Source of the DNA: Gammaproteobacteria bacterium
GTDB taxonomy: Bacteria > Pseudomonadota > Gammaproteobacteria > Steroidobacterales > GCA-2729495
Assembly (NCBI GenBank): GCA_023383705.1
Contig: JAHDYM010000018.1
Coordinates: 1 to 39,867 of the forward strand
DNA length: 39,867 nucleotides
Reading direction: 5' to 3'
The notes under the pieces were generated by a model that did not search any database, was not told the origin of the DNA, and was given only the letters and a program-made list of their open reading frames with translations. A program made the position numbers and the translations under genes. Shown here one piece after another: positions 24,702 through 33,064 of this stretch (position 1 is its first letter; each line of letters opens with the position of its first letter).

Positions 24702-24730
24702 ATCTTACTTGAAAATTCGGCAATTGGCAC
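24702..24730 (-). promoter_or_regulatory. candidate promoter of the rpsP-rimM-trmD-rplS operon
   Basis: On the minus strand GTGCCA (24730-24725) and TAAGAT (24707-24702) are 17 bases apart, each matching four of six sigma-70 positions, inside a locally AT-rich stretch 51 bases before the rpsP ATG. Confidence 0.4.
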
Positions 24731-24747
24731 CGTTCCCGGCGGTTTGA

Positions 24748-26094
24748 CTATCGCCCGAAGCCCGGCAAGCCCCGCAGCATGCGCCGCAAGCCGCCCTGCC
24801 CCATCTTTTTCATCATTTTCTGCATCTGGGTGTACTGCTTGAGCAGCTGGTTGACCGCCTGCACGGGCAACCCGGCACCGGCGGCAATGCGCTTCCGGCG
24901 CGATCCGTCGATGAGCCCGGGCCGGCGGCGCTCCCGGGGGGTCATCGAGTTGATGATCGCGATCTGGCGACGCAGCATCCGCGGGTCCACCTGTCCGGCC
25001 AGCTTTTCGGCCGACATGCCAGCCGGCAGCGGCAGCTTGCCGAGCATGCTCTCGACCCCACCGAGACCGCTGATCTGCTCGAGCTGGGCACGCAGGTCGT
25101 TGAGATCGAACTGCTTGCCGGAGGAGATCTTCTCGGCCAGTTGCGCCGCGGCCGCGTGATCGGCCTTGCGCTGCACCTCCTCGACCAGCCCCAGCACGTC
25201 ACCCATGCCGAGGATCCGCGAGGCCATGCGGTCGGGATGGAATGGCTCCAGTTCGTTAACTGCCTCACCAGTACCGAGAAACTTGATCGGCGCACCGGTC
25301 ACCGCCTTGACGGACAGCGCGGCGCCACCGCGTGCATCGCCATCGGTCTTGGTCAGGATCACACCGGTAAGCGGCAACACGGCGGCAAATGCCTGGGCCG
25401 CATTCACGGCGTCCTGGCCAGCCATGCTGTCGACGACAAACAGCGTCTCGATCGGCGCGGTGCGCTCGCGCATCTCGCGCACTTCATCCAGCAGGCTGCT
25501 GTCGAGACGGCTGCGGCCGGCGGTGTCCAGGATCAGGACATCGAGCTGGGCCAGGCGGGCAGCCTTGAGCGCCTGGTCGGCAATTGCCAGCGGGCCCAGC
25601 CCGGGCTCTGCACCCAGATAGGGAACATCGATCGATGCAGCCAGCCGCTCCAGCTGCAGCATGGCGGCCGGACGCTGCGTATCGGTACTGGCGAGACCCG
25701 CCCGCTTGCCCAGCCGCTCGCGGATGTAGACCGCCAGCTTCGCAGCGGTCGTGGTCTTGCCTGCGCCCTGCAGACCTGCCAGCAGGATGACGGCTGGCGG
25801 CTGATGGCGCAGGTTCAGCTCGGCGACGCCCTCACCCAGGGTTGCCGTCAACTGCTCATGCAGGATCTTGATGAAGGCCTGCCCGGGCGTCAGGCTGCGC
25901 AATACCTCCGCGCCAACCGCACGCTCGCGCACGCGTGCGACGAAGTCGCGGATCACGGGCAACGCAACGTCAGCCTCGATCAGCGCCCGCCGCACATCGC
26001 GTACGGCATCCTCGATATTCTCTTCGGTCAGCCGTCCGCGACCACGCACCTGGTCGAGAACGCCACGTAACCGCTCGCTGAGACTGGCAAACAT
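24748..26094 (-). CDS. ffh: signal recognition particle protein Ffh
   Basis: 448 residues. N domain about 1-90, G domain with P-loop GLQGAGKTTT (107-116), DTAGR, and TKTDGDARGGAALS, then the Met-rich M domain ending MQKMMKKMGQGGLRRMLRGLPGFGR that binds signal sequences and 4.5S RNA. It targets nascent membrane proteins to FtsY. Divergent from a corB-like gene; in E. coli ypjD also lies here but is absent in this window. Confidence 0.97.
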   Translation of the reverse strand: MFASLSERLRGVLDQVRGRGRLTEENIEDAVRDVRRALIEADVALPVIRDFVARVRERAVGAEVLRSLTPGQAFIKILHEQLTATLGEGVAELNLRHQPPAVILLAGLQGAGKTTTAAKLAVYIRERLGKRAGLASTDTQRPAAMLQLERLAASIDVPYLGAEPGLGPLAIADQALKAARLAQLDVLILDTAGRSRLDSSLLDEVREMRERTAPIETLFVVDSMAGQDAVNAAQAFAAVLPLTGVILTKTDGDARGGAALSVKAVTGAPIKFLGTGEAVNELEPFHPDRMASRILGMGDVLGLVEEVQRKADHAAAAQLAEKISSGKQFDLNDLRAQLEQISGLGGVESMLGKLPLPAGMSAEKLAGQVDPRMLRRQIAIINSMTPRERRRPGLIDGSRRKRIAAGAGLPVQAVNQLLKQYTQMQKMMKKMGQGGLRRMLRGLPGFGR

Positions 26095-26148
26095 GCTCTG
26101 GCCCCGGAAAAATGCTGAAACCCGTCACGCCGGAGCGCGACCGGCGGG

Positions 26149-26154
26149 ATTGTA
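26149..26154 (-). promoter_or_regulatory. candidate -10 box of ffh
   Basis: TACAAT on the minus strand (five of six consensus positions) lies 54 bases before the ffh ATG. The best upstream -35 (TGCACA) would need a 19-base spacer, so only the -10 is proposed. Confidence 0.35.
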
Positions 26155-26191
26155 TGCAATTCAGGCCCTTGGATGTGCAAAGACCGGTTCC

Positions 26192-26221
26192 TTGACACAG
26201 CTGCAGCCCATTGGTCACCAT
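26192..26221 (+). promoter_or_regulatory. candidate promoter of the corB-like gene
   Basis: A perfect TTGACA at 26192-26197 faces the corB-like gene, but the best -10 at an 18-base spacing is CACCAT (26216-26221), which matches poorly. It lies about 35 bases before the TTG start. Confidence 0.3.
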
Positions 26222-26256
26222 GACATCCCGCTTTGCGCCGCCAGGGGCCTACTTCA

Positions 26257-27537
26257 TTGGGCGACGATCTGTCCGCCAGTACACTCACCGCACTCCTTGT
26301 CCTGCTGCTCCTGATTTCAGCCTTCTTCTCGGGCTCCGAAACAGCACTTCTGACGCTCAACCGCTACCGGCTGCGACACAGGGCACGACAAGGCCACCTG
26401 GGCGCACGGCTGGCAGAACGCCTGCTGGCGCGTCCGGACCGCCTGATCTCGCTGATACTCATTGGCAGCAACATCGCCAATACGCTCGCAACCGCACTGG
26501 TTACCATGGCGGCGCTGCGGATCGGTGGACCTGGTGGCGTTGCCATCGCCAGCGTCGGCCTCGCTTTCGTGATCATGGTATTCACCGACGTCATGCCGAA
26601 GACGCTCGGCGCACTGCGCTCCGAGGCACTCGGGCTGCCTGCCGCGATCGTCTATTTCGTGCTGCTGAAGGTCACCCTGCCGGTAGTCTGGTTCATCAGC
26701 GCCATCTCGAACACGCTGTTGCGGCTGTTTGGCGTAAAGCCCGACCAGACCAACCCGCACCACCTGACGCTGGAAGAATTGCGCACGCTCGTGATGGAAG
26801 CCGGCACGAAACTGCCGCGGCGGCGACAGCGCATGCTGATGTCGATACTCGAACTCGAGGACATGACCGTCGACGAGATCATGATTCCCGACAACGCACT
26901 GGTGGGGATCGATCTCGACAACGACTGGAACGAGATCGCCACCACGATCACCACCAGCCGGCACAGCCGCCTGCCGGTGTTCCGGGGCAGCATCGAAAAC
27001 CTGGTCGGCATCCTCTACATCCGCAAACTGGTCATGACCGACGCGGGTGCGCTCGACAAGGCCGTCATCGAGTCGAAGATGGACGAGCCGTTCTTCATCC
27101 CGGAGGGCACCTCCCTGCATGGGCTGCTGGGACAGTTCCAGCGCAGCGGGCAACGCACTGCTTTCGTCGTGGACGAGTATGGGGACATACAGGGTCTGGT
27201 AACCATCGAAGACCTGCTGGAAGAGATACTCGGCGAATTTTCCGGCAACGGCACCGAAGCGCCCGATGAAGTCCGTCGCGAGGACAAGTCCGATTCATGG
27301 CTGGTGGATGCCGGCATCAATGTGCGGGCACTGAACCGCCGGATGCGCTGGCACCTGCCGACCGACGGACCAACGACGCTGAACGGACTGATACTGGAAC
27401 AGCTGGAAACCTTCCCGGTCGCCGGCACCGTGCTGAAGCTCAACGGCTACCCGGTGGAAATCACCGAAATCGGCGACAACGTCGTGAAAACGGTACGGAT
27501 ACGACCGCCACCGGCGGACAGCCTGGCCGAAGCCTGA
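26257..27537 (+). CDS. corB: CorB/CNNM-family membrane protein with CBS pair
   Basis: 426 residues. DUF21/CNNM membrane domain (about residues 8-190) beginning SAFFSGSETALLTLNRYRLR with GSNIANTLATALVTMAAL and DVMPKTLGALRSE; a CBS pair (about 200-325: VDEIMIPDNALVGIDLDND, SRHSRLPVFRG, DEYGDIQGLVTIEDLLEEILGEF); and a CorC/HlyC C-terminal domain. The family is linked to Mg2+ export and cobalt resistance; older 'hemolysin' names are misleading. TTG at 26257 with AGGGG nine bases upstream is preferred to a TTG at 26233. It converges on radA with nine bases between. Confidence 0.9.
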   Translation: MGDDLSASTLTALLVLLLLISAFFSGSETALLTLNRYRLRHRARQGHLGARLAERLLARPDRLISLILIGSNIANTLATALVTMAALRIGGPGGVAIASVGLAFVIMVFTDVMPKTLGALRSEALGLPAAIVYFVLLKVTLPVVWFISAISNTLLRLFGVKPDQTNPHHLTLEELRTLVMEAGTKLPRRRQRMLMSILELEDMTVDEIMIPDNALVGIDLDNDWNEIATTITTSRHSRLPVFRGSIENLVGILYIRKLVMTDAGALDKAVIESKMDEPFFIPEGTSLHGLLGQFQRSGQRTAFVVDEYGDIQGLVTIEDLLEEILGEFSGNGTEAPDEVRREDKSDSWLVDAGINVRALNRRMRWHLPTDGPTTLNGLILEQLETFPVAGTVLKLNGYPVEITEIGDNVVKTVRIRPPPADSLAEA

Positions 27538-27546
27538 GCGTTCTCC

Positions 27547-28911
27547 TCAACCAGCCGAAGCCTGCAAGGCCGGCAGGACCCGCATGACATCCTGCAGGCT
27601 GTCCACCAGGATCAGTTCCATGCCTGCGATCGCTTGCCGGGGCTGGTTTGCCCGCGGCGCCAGGGCCCGGTGAAAGCCGACCTTGGCCGCTTCGCGCAAG
27701 CGCTCCTCGCCATAGGCAACCGGACGCACCTCCCCGGCGAGACCCACCTCGCCAAACACGACGAGGTCGCGTGGCAGCGGACGATCGCGCACGCTCGATA
27801 TCGTGGCGAGCAGGGCCGCCAGGTCTGCGGCCGGCTCGGCGATACGCACGCCACCAACCACGTTGACGAACACGTCGCAGGCATGCGTGGAAATGCCGGC
27901 ATGCCGGTGCATCACTGCCAGCAGCAGGGTCAGGCGGTTCTGTTCGAGCCCGATCGCCACCCGCCGCGGCGGGCTGCCGCCGCCCTGGTCAGCGAGTGCC
28001 TGCACCTCGACGAGCAAAGGCCGGCTGCCCTGGTGCACAGCGGTGACCACACTCCCCGGCACCGCATCCGTCCGTTGCGACACAAACAGCGCAGACGGGT
28101 TCTTGACCTCGCGTATGCCACCCTCGGTCATGACGAATATGCCGATTTCGTTGGCGGCACCGAAACGGTTTTTCACGGCGCGCAGGATCCGGAAGCGGCT
28201 CGCAACCTCGCTCTCGAAGTAGAGAACCACATCGACCATGTGCTCCAGCAAGCGGGGTCCGGCGATCTGGCCATCCTTGGTGACGTGACCGACAAGAATG
28301 ACGGTGATCCCGGTCTGCTTGGCCAGCCTCACCAGCAGGCTGGCACAACTGCGCAACTGGTTGGGCGAACCGGGCGCCGACGGCAGCAGGTCGGTCACCA
28401 TCGTCTGGATCGAGTCGACGACCACGCAACCGGGATTCGTCTGTTCGACGGCGGCCAGCACATCCTCGACGCGGGTCGTCGCGATCGCCGTGACCCTGTC
28501 CAGCGGCAGGCCCAGGCGATGGCCGCGCAGGCTCACCTGCTGCAGGGATTCCTCACCGCTTGCGTAGAGCGTGGTCCGGCCGGTTTCGAGCCGGGCAGCA
28601 GCCTGCAGCAGCAGCGTCGACTTGCCGATACCCGGATCGCCACCGATCAGTACCGCCGAACCCTGTACCAGGCCACCACCGAGGGCGCGATCCAGTTCGC
28701 TGAGTCCCGTGCGGATCCTTGGTACGGTCTCGCCACCCACGGCCGAAAGCAGCTGCACACCCACTTCGGGCAACCCCGCCTTCGGGCGACTGGCCTCGAT
28801 CACGCGCGGCTCGAGGGAGTTCCAGGCGGCACAGGACGGGCACTGCCCCTGCCACTTCGTGGTACTCGCGCCACAGTCGCCACAGACATAGGCTTTCTGC
28901 GCTTTGGCCAT
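27547..28911 (-). CDS. radA: DNA repair protein RadA/Sms
   Basis: 454 residues. N-terminal C4 zinc finger (Cys10, Cys13, Cys24, Cys27), RecA-like ATPase with Walker A GGDPGIGKST (90-99), the RadA-specific KNRFG motif (247-251), and a C-terminal Lon-protease-like domain (DVFVNVVGGVRIAEPAADLA). RadA is a ring helicase that drives branch migration in recombination. The ATG at 28911 is taken because MAKAQKAYVCGDCG is the family start; the reading frame stays open upstream by chance. AGGAG lies 12 bases before it. Confidence 0.95.
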   Translation of the reverse strand: MAKAQKAYVCGDCGASTTKWQGQCPSCAAWNSLEPRVIEASRPKAGLPEVGVQLLSAVGGETVPRIRTGLSELDRALGGGLVQGSAVLIGGDPGIGKSTLLLQAAARLETGRTTLYASGEESLQQVSLRGHRLGLPLDRVTAIATTRVEDVLAAVEQTNPGCVVVDSIQTMVTDLLPSAPGSPNQLRSCASLLVRLAKQTGITVILVGHVTKDGQIAGPRLLEHMVDVVLYFESEVASRFRILRAVKNRFGAANEIGIFVMTEGGIREVKNPSALFVSQRTDAVPGSVVTAVHQGSRPLLVEVQALADQGGGSPPRRVAIGLEQNRLTLLLAVMHRHAGISTHACDVFVNVVGGVRIAEPAADLAALLATISSVRDRPLPRDLVVFGEVGLAGEVRPVAYGEERLREAAKVGFHRALAPRANQPRQAIAGMELILVDSLQDVMRVLPALQASAG

Positions 28912-29024
28912 CGGGACTTGCGACTCCTGAAAGCTGCCGATTTCGGGATGTAAAACCGCTTCTGCGGGTGGAAACCCAAACCCAGGTCTCAACCTGCAGA
29001 ACGTGATCCGCATACTATTTTGTA

Positions 29025-31475
29025 ATGCGTCCAGGCGACAGTCACGAATCCCGCTTTCCGCACCGGGCGGCAGGTGTTGCGTTGTGCGTCGTACTGGCAT
29101 TGCTGTTCTGGGCAGGCGCCGACCGGCTGGTCGGGATCGAACGCGGTTATTTCGACCTGTTCCAGCGGCTCGCGGCCGGCCCGGCCCAGGCGCCGGTCCT
29201 GATCGTGGATACCGGCGCAGCCGGGGAAAATCCATGGCTGACACCGGGTTTTGACGAGTTGTTGTTGCGGGCCAGGTCGGCCGGCGCCCGACTGGTCGTG
29301 CCGGCCTCACCACCACCTGCAGTGGTTGCCGACCAGGATATCGCCCGCCTGCAGGCCCTGATCGCGCTGGAGAAGCGCTCGACCTCCCTGCAGAACCCGG
29401 CACAGCCTGGCCTCCTCGCCAGACAGTTGCAGGAAGCCATGCAGCGGCTGGGACAGCAGCAGAGAAACACCGCTGCCGCCACAGCGAGCGCCAACCTGGT
29501 CCTCGGCCTCGGCACAAGCGATCTAGTACCGGGGCGTGAGCAGGCAGAAAGCGGTTGCGAAAAACGCATTGCAGGTGCCAGTGCCCAGTACGGCGAAACA
29601 GCGACCGGTGAGCGCCTGAAGGTCATTGCCGAAGTCAGTCCGGCCCTGTGTGAAGCTGCGGTGGCCCTCGGTCACCTGCAGACCAGCACCGATCGTGACA
29701 ACGTGCTGCGCCGGCTGTCACCGGGCTTGCCGACCCCTGCGGGGATGTTGCCGTCCGCTGCCATGGCAACCGTGCGCACCGCTGGCCTGGCATCGCAGGA
29801 CCCGTCCTCGACAGGCGACCGGTGGATCCGCTTCCATGCGGGCGGGCAGTCAGCCGGTTTTCGCAGCATCCCGGCGGCGGAACTGCTCGCTGGCGGCGAC
29901 GTCGCAGCACTCAAGGATCAGATCGTCATCATCGGTGCGGCATCAGGCAGCATGACGACCCCCATCGGCAGCCAACTCGGGCCGGCGGCATGGTTGGCAA
30001 CCGAAGTCGCCAATCTCGCCGGCAAGGAGTACATCAGCCGTCCCCGATGGACAGCATGGGCCGAACTGTTGATCGCCCTGCTGATTGGTATGGGCGCAGG
30101 TCTCGCTGGTCGCCTGCCACTCAGTCGCGCAGCCGTGCTTGGCGTGGCTGGTGCAGCCGTGCTGCTGGTGGCCGAGTACACGCTGCTGCTCGCCGGAACC
30201 TGGCTGCACCTGACAGGCCTCGCCCTGTTCTGCCTGACCGGCATGGCCATCCTGCAGGGCCTCGCACACCTGCCTGGACGCCCGCTTGGCATTGCCAGGC
30301 CCTCGCCTGGTGACACACCGGCAAGCGAACAGGGTCCCGGTGAGCAACTCGATCTGGCCTTTTCCGTGCTGCGCCAGCAACCCACCACCGACCGGACCAA
30401 GGAGAAACTGTACGATCTCGCCATGGAGCACGGTCGAAAACGGGACTACGCGCGAGCCGAACGCGTCTTTCGCCACCTTGCTGCACGCGACCCGAACTAT
30501 CGTGACGTGGCGAACAAGCTGGAAAAACTGTCTGGTGCCCGGGGTGGCCCGGTGAAAAAAACTCCGGCTCCGGCCGGGGCCAACGCGACCGCGTCGGCCC
30601 CGGCCGAAACCGCACCGGCGTCAAACTCGTCGGGGATCCGTACGCTCGGGCGCTATGAACTTGAGCGGGTGATCGGCCGTGGCGCAATGGCCACCGTTTA
30701 CCTCGGCCGCGACCCGACCATCAACCGGCGTGTGGCGATCAAGACCCTGCCGCTCGCCGAGGAGTTCGAGGAGAGCGATCTCGCGACAGCACGGGCCAAC
30801 TTCACGCGGGAAGCCGAATCAGCCGGGCGACTCAGCCACCCGCATATCATCTCGATCTATGATGCGGGCGAAGACAGCCAGGTTGCCTACCTGGCGATGG
30901 AGTACATTGAAGGACGCTCGCTGAGCCATTACGCACAGGTGGGGCGCCTGCTTGCACCCCGCGTGGTTTTCGAACTCATGGCGCGGGCAGCGGAGGCGTT
31001 GCACTATGCTCATACCCAGAACGTCGTGCACCGTGACGTGAAGCCCGCGAATATTCTCTACAATCCGGCTACCGACACCATGAAGATCACCGACTTCGGT
31101 ATCGCCAGACTCACGGACTCCAGCCGGACCCGGACGGGCATCATCCTCGGTACGCCTTCATACATGTCACCGGAACAACTCTCGGCCAGCCAGGTAACCG
31201 GACAGTCGGACCTCTATTCACTCGGGGTAACGATGTATCACCTGCTTACCGGTGCACCGCCATTCCAGGCAGATTCGATTCCGCGCCTGATGGACAAGAT
31301 CGTGAACCAGCGTCATCGCCCGGTGGCTGACATCCGCGACGACGTGCCGCCCTGTACCGACAGCATTCTCGACCAGGTGCTGGCCAAGGACCCGGCTGAC
31401 CGCTTCCCGAGCGGTCGTGCGTTCGCCCATGCGCTGCGCGAGTGCGCCAGCCGTCTGGCGGCCGATCACATATGA
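29025..31475 (+). CDS. CHASE2-domain receptor Ser/Thr protein kinase
   Basis: 816 residues. One helix at about 15-33, a periplasmic CHASE2 sensor domain about 36-335 with VIIGAASGSMTTPIG near its end, three further helices (about 345-363, 369-391, 396-413), a helical TPR-like segment (about 441-503, ending AARDPNYRDVANKLEKL), an Ala/Pro linker, then a eukaryotic-type kinase domain 544-805. Catalytic features: G-loop GRGAMATVYLG (551-561), Lys573 in AIK, HRDVKPAN (669-676), DFG (690-692) and GTPSYMSPE. All catalytic residues are intact, so it should be active. Signal for the sensor is unknown. Overlaps the phosphatase gene by four bases. The ATG at 29025 is the first start after an in-frame stop; no Shine-Dalgarno sequence is visible, and TACTAT at 29013-29018 would place transcription start on the ATG itself. 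Confidence 0.9.
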   Translation: MRPGDSHESRFPHRAAGVALCVVLALLFWAGADRLVGIERGYFDLFQRLAAGPAQAPVLIVDTGAAGENPWLTPGFDELLLRARSAGARLVVPASPPPAVVADQDIARLQALIALEKRSTSLQNPAQPGLLARQLQEAMQRLGQQQRNTAAATASANLVLGLGTSDLVPGREQAESGCEKRIAGASAQYGETATGERLKVIAEVSPALCEAAVALGHLQTSTDRDNVLRRLSPGLPTPAGMLPSAAMATVRTAGLASQDPSSTGDRWIRFHAGGQSAGFRSIPAAELLAGGDVAALKDQIVIIGAASGSMTTPIGSQLGPAAWLATEVANLAGKEYISRPRWTAWAELLIALLIGMGAGLAGRLPLSRAAVLGVAGAAVLLVAEYTLLLAGTWLHLTGLALFCLTGMAILQGLAHLPGRPLGIARPSPGDTPASEQGPGEQLDLAFSVLRQQPTTDRTKEKLYDLAMEHGRKRDYARAERVFRHLAARDPNYRDVANKLEKLSGARGGPVKKTPAPAGANATASAPAETAPASNSSGIRTLGRYELERVIGRGAMATVYLGRDPTINRRVAIKTLPLAEEFEESDLATARANFTREAESAGRLSHPHIISIYDAGEDSQVAYLAMEYIEGRSLSHYAQVGRLLAPRVVFELMARAAEALHYAHTQNVVHRDVKPANILYNPATDTMKITDFGIARLTDSSRTRTGIILGTPSYMSPEQLSASQVTGQSDLYSLGVTMYHLLTGAPPFQADSIPRLMDKIVNQRHRPVADIRDDVPPCTDSILDQVLAKDPADRFPSGRAFAHALRECASRLAADHI

Positions 31476-32296
31476 GCCTGCGCCCAAAATTCAACACGCT
31501 GCAGCTCTCGGATACCGGCAAGGTACGCGAGCACAACGAGGATGCGATTGGCAGCAACCGCGACATCGCCCTGCTGGTTCTGGCTGACGGGATGGGTGGC
31601 TACAACGCCGGCGAGGTGGCGAGCGGCATCGCCGTGCGCACCGTGCTGGAACTGGTACCGCCGGCCTGCGAGCGCGAGACAAGGAATGCCACCGATCCCG
31701 AAACCGGCCTGATGCGGCAGACGATCATCCTGCGCGATGCGATTGCGCGGGCCAACAAGGTCATACACCAGACCGCCAAGATGCAGCCGCAATGCGAAGG
31801 CATGGGGACCACCATTGTGGCCTGCCTGTTCTACGACAACCGCGTCTCGATTGCGCACGTCGGCGATTCACGCCTGTACCGTCTGCGCAAGAACCGCTTC
31901 GAGCAACTGACCATGGATCACTCCCTGCTGCAGGAACTCGTGGACCGGGGTTTCTACTCACCGGAAGAGGCAGCCCGGTCCACCAACCGGAACTACGTGA
32001 CCCGGGCGCTGGGCGTGGAACCGACCGTGCAGGTAGAACTCCAGGAACTCGAAGTACAGCCGGAAGACATCTACCTGCTGTGCTCTGACGGCCTTTGCGA
32101 CATGGTTGAGGACGAGGATATTCACTTAACGATCAGCACTTTTAATGCTAATCTTGAAATGGCAGGTCAACAGCTGATCCGGCTCAGCAATGACCACGGG
32201 GGAAAGGACAACATCTCGGTCATGCTCGCGCAGGTGGTCGAACCGTTCCCGGCACGCACCAGCATGCTGCAGCAGATCCGCAGCATCTTCAGTTAG
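31472..32296 (+). CDS. PP2C-family Ser/Thr phosphatase
   Basis: 274 residues, PPM/PP2C fold. Metal-site motifs are all present: VREHNEDAI (Asp about residue 24), VLADGMGGYNAGE, GMGTTIVACL, AHVGDSRLYRL, LLCSDGLCDMV and KDNISVML. It should reverse the modification made by the upstream kinase. ATG overlaps the kinase stop (ATGA), so the two are made together. A short extension after the last motif (RTSMLQQIRSIFS) is not explained. Confidence 0.93.
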   Translation: MSLRPKFNTLQLSDTGKVREHNEDAIGSNRDIALLVLADGMGGYNAGEVASGIAVRTVLELVPPACERETRNATDPETGLMRQTIILRDAIARANKVIHQTAKMQPQCEGMGTTIVACLFYDNRVSIAHVGDSRLYRLRKNRFEQLTMDHSLLQELVDRGFYSPEEAARSTNRNYVTRALGVEPTVQVELQELEVQPEDIYLLCSDGLCDMVEDEDIHLTISTFNANLEMAGQQLIRLSNDHGGKDNISVMLAQVVEPFPARTSMLQQIRSIFS

Positions 32297-32316
32297 GCTG
32301 ACAGGACAAAACTGAT

Positions 32317-33048
32317 ATGGCACGACTGATTCTGAGCCTCGATTCGCAGGTCCTTGCCGAATACAACATGAGCAAGGAGCGTTATACGGTTGGCCGCTTG
32401 CAGGACAACGATATCCGCATCGACAACCCGACCGTCAGCGGCCATCACTCGCTGATCATCAACATCCTCAACGACTCCTTCCTTGAAGACCTGAACAGCA
32501 CGAACGGTACCTACGTCAACGGCCGTCTGATCAAGAAACACGCCCTGCAGAACGGCGACGTCATCACCGTTGGCCGTCACCAGCTGCGCTTCGTCGACGG
32601 GGTCAGCGATGACGATGCCGACGAGTTTTCGCGCACCATGGTCATTGAACGGCAGATCGGCGGCGCGGAGTCGCTGGCCAAGGCTGCTGCAGTTTCGGCC
32701 CAGGCGAATGCGGCATCCGCCGCCTCGAACGGTACAGCTGCCCGCCCGGCCGGCGCGGAACCGGCTTCGAAGCCGTTGTCCGTCGGCAAGGTCCAGGTAC
32801 TGAACGGCTCCTTCGCCGGGCGGGAAATTCCGCTCAACAAGGCGCTGACAACCCTTGGACGTGCCGGCGTGCAGGTTGTCGCCATCACCCGGCGGGCTGA
32901 CGGCTATTACATCGTGCAGGTGGAAAATGCCGCCGACCGCGAACCACCGCGACTGAACGGGCAGCCACTCGGCGTGCAGGCCTGCAAACTTGCCGACAAC
33001 GACGTCGTGGAGATCATCGGCATCAAGATGGGTTTCTTCCTCGGCTGA
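32317..33048 (+). CDS. FHA-domain protein with degenerate second FHA repeat
   Basis: 243 residues. The N-terminal FHA domain (about 5-95) has the full phosphothreonine-binding set: GR at 26-27, Ser41-Gly-His43-His44 and LNSTNGTYVNG (59-69). A Thr107-containing SRTMVIER segment follows, then an Ala-rich linker, then a second FHA-like beta-sandwich (about 153-243) that keeps LGRAG and LNGQPL but lacks the Ser-x-x-His motif, so it probably does not bind phosphothreonine. It lies 20 bases after the phosphatase gene. Most likely the reader of kinase-made phosphothreonine; partners unknown. Confidence 0.9.
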   Translation: MARLILSLDSQVLAEYNMSKERYTVGRLQDNDIRIDNPTVSGHHSLIINILNDSFLEDLNSTNGTYVNGRLIKKHALQNGDVITVGRHQLRFVDGVSDDDADEFSRTMVIERQIGGAESLAKAAAVSAQANAASAASNGTAARPAGAEPASKPLSVGKVQVLNGSFAGREIPLNKALTTLGRAGVQVVAITRRADGYYIVQVENAADREPPRLNGQPLGVQACKLADNDVVEIIGIKMGFFLG

Positions 33049-33064
33049 GGAAGGCCGTGCCGGC

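Noticed and set aside
29025-33048. Type VI secretion locus
   Set aside because: Only the kinase/phosphatase/FHA genes are present; none of the tss, hcp, vgrG or clpV genes flank them, and the neighbours are radA and alr.
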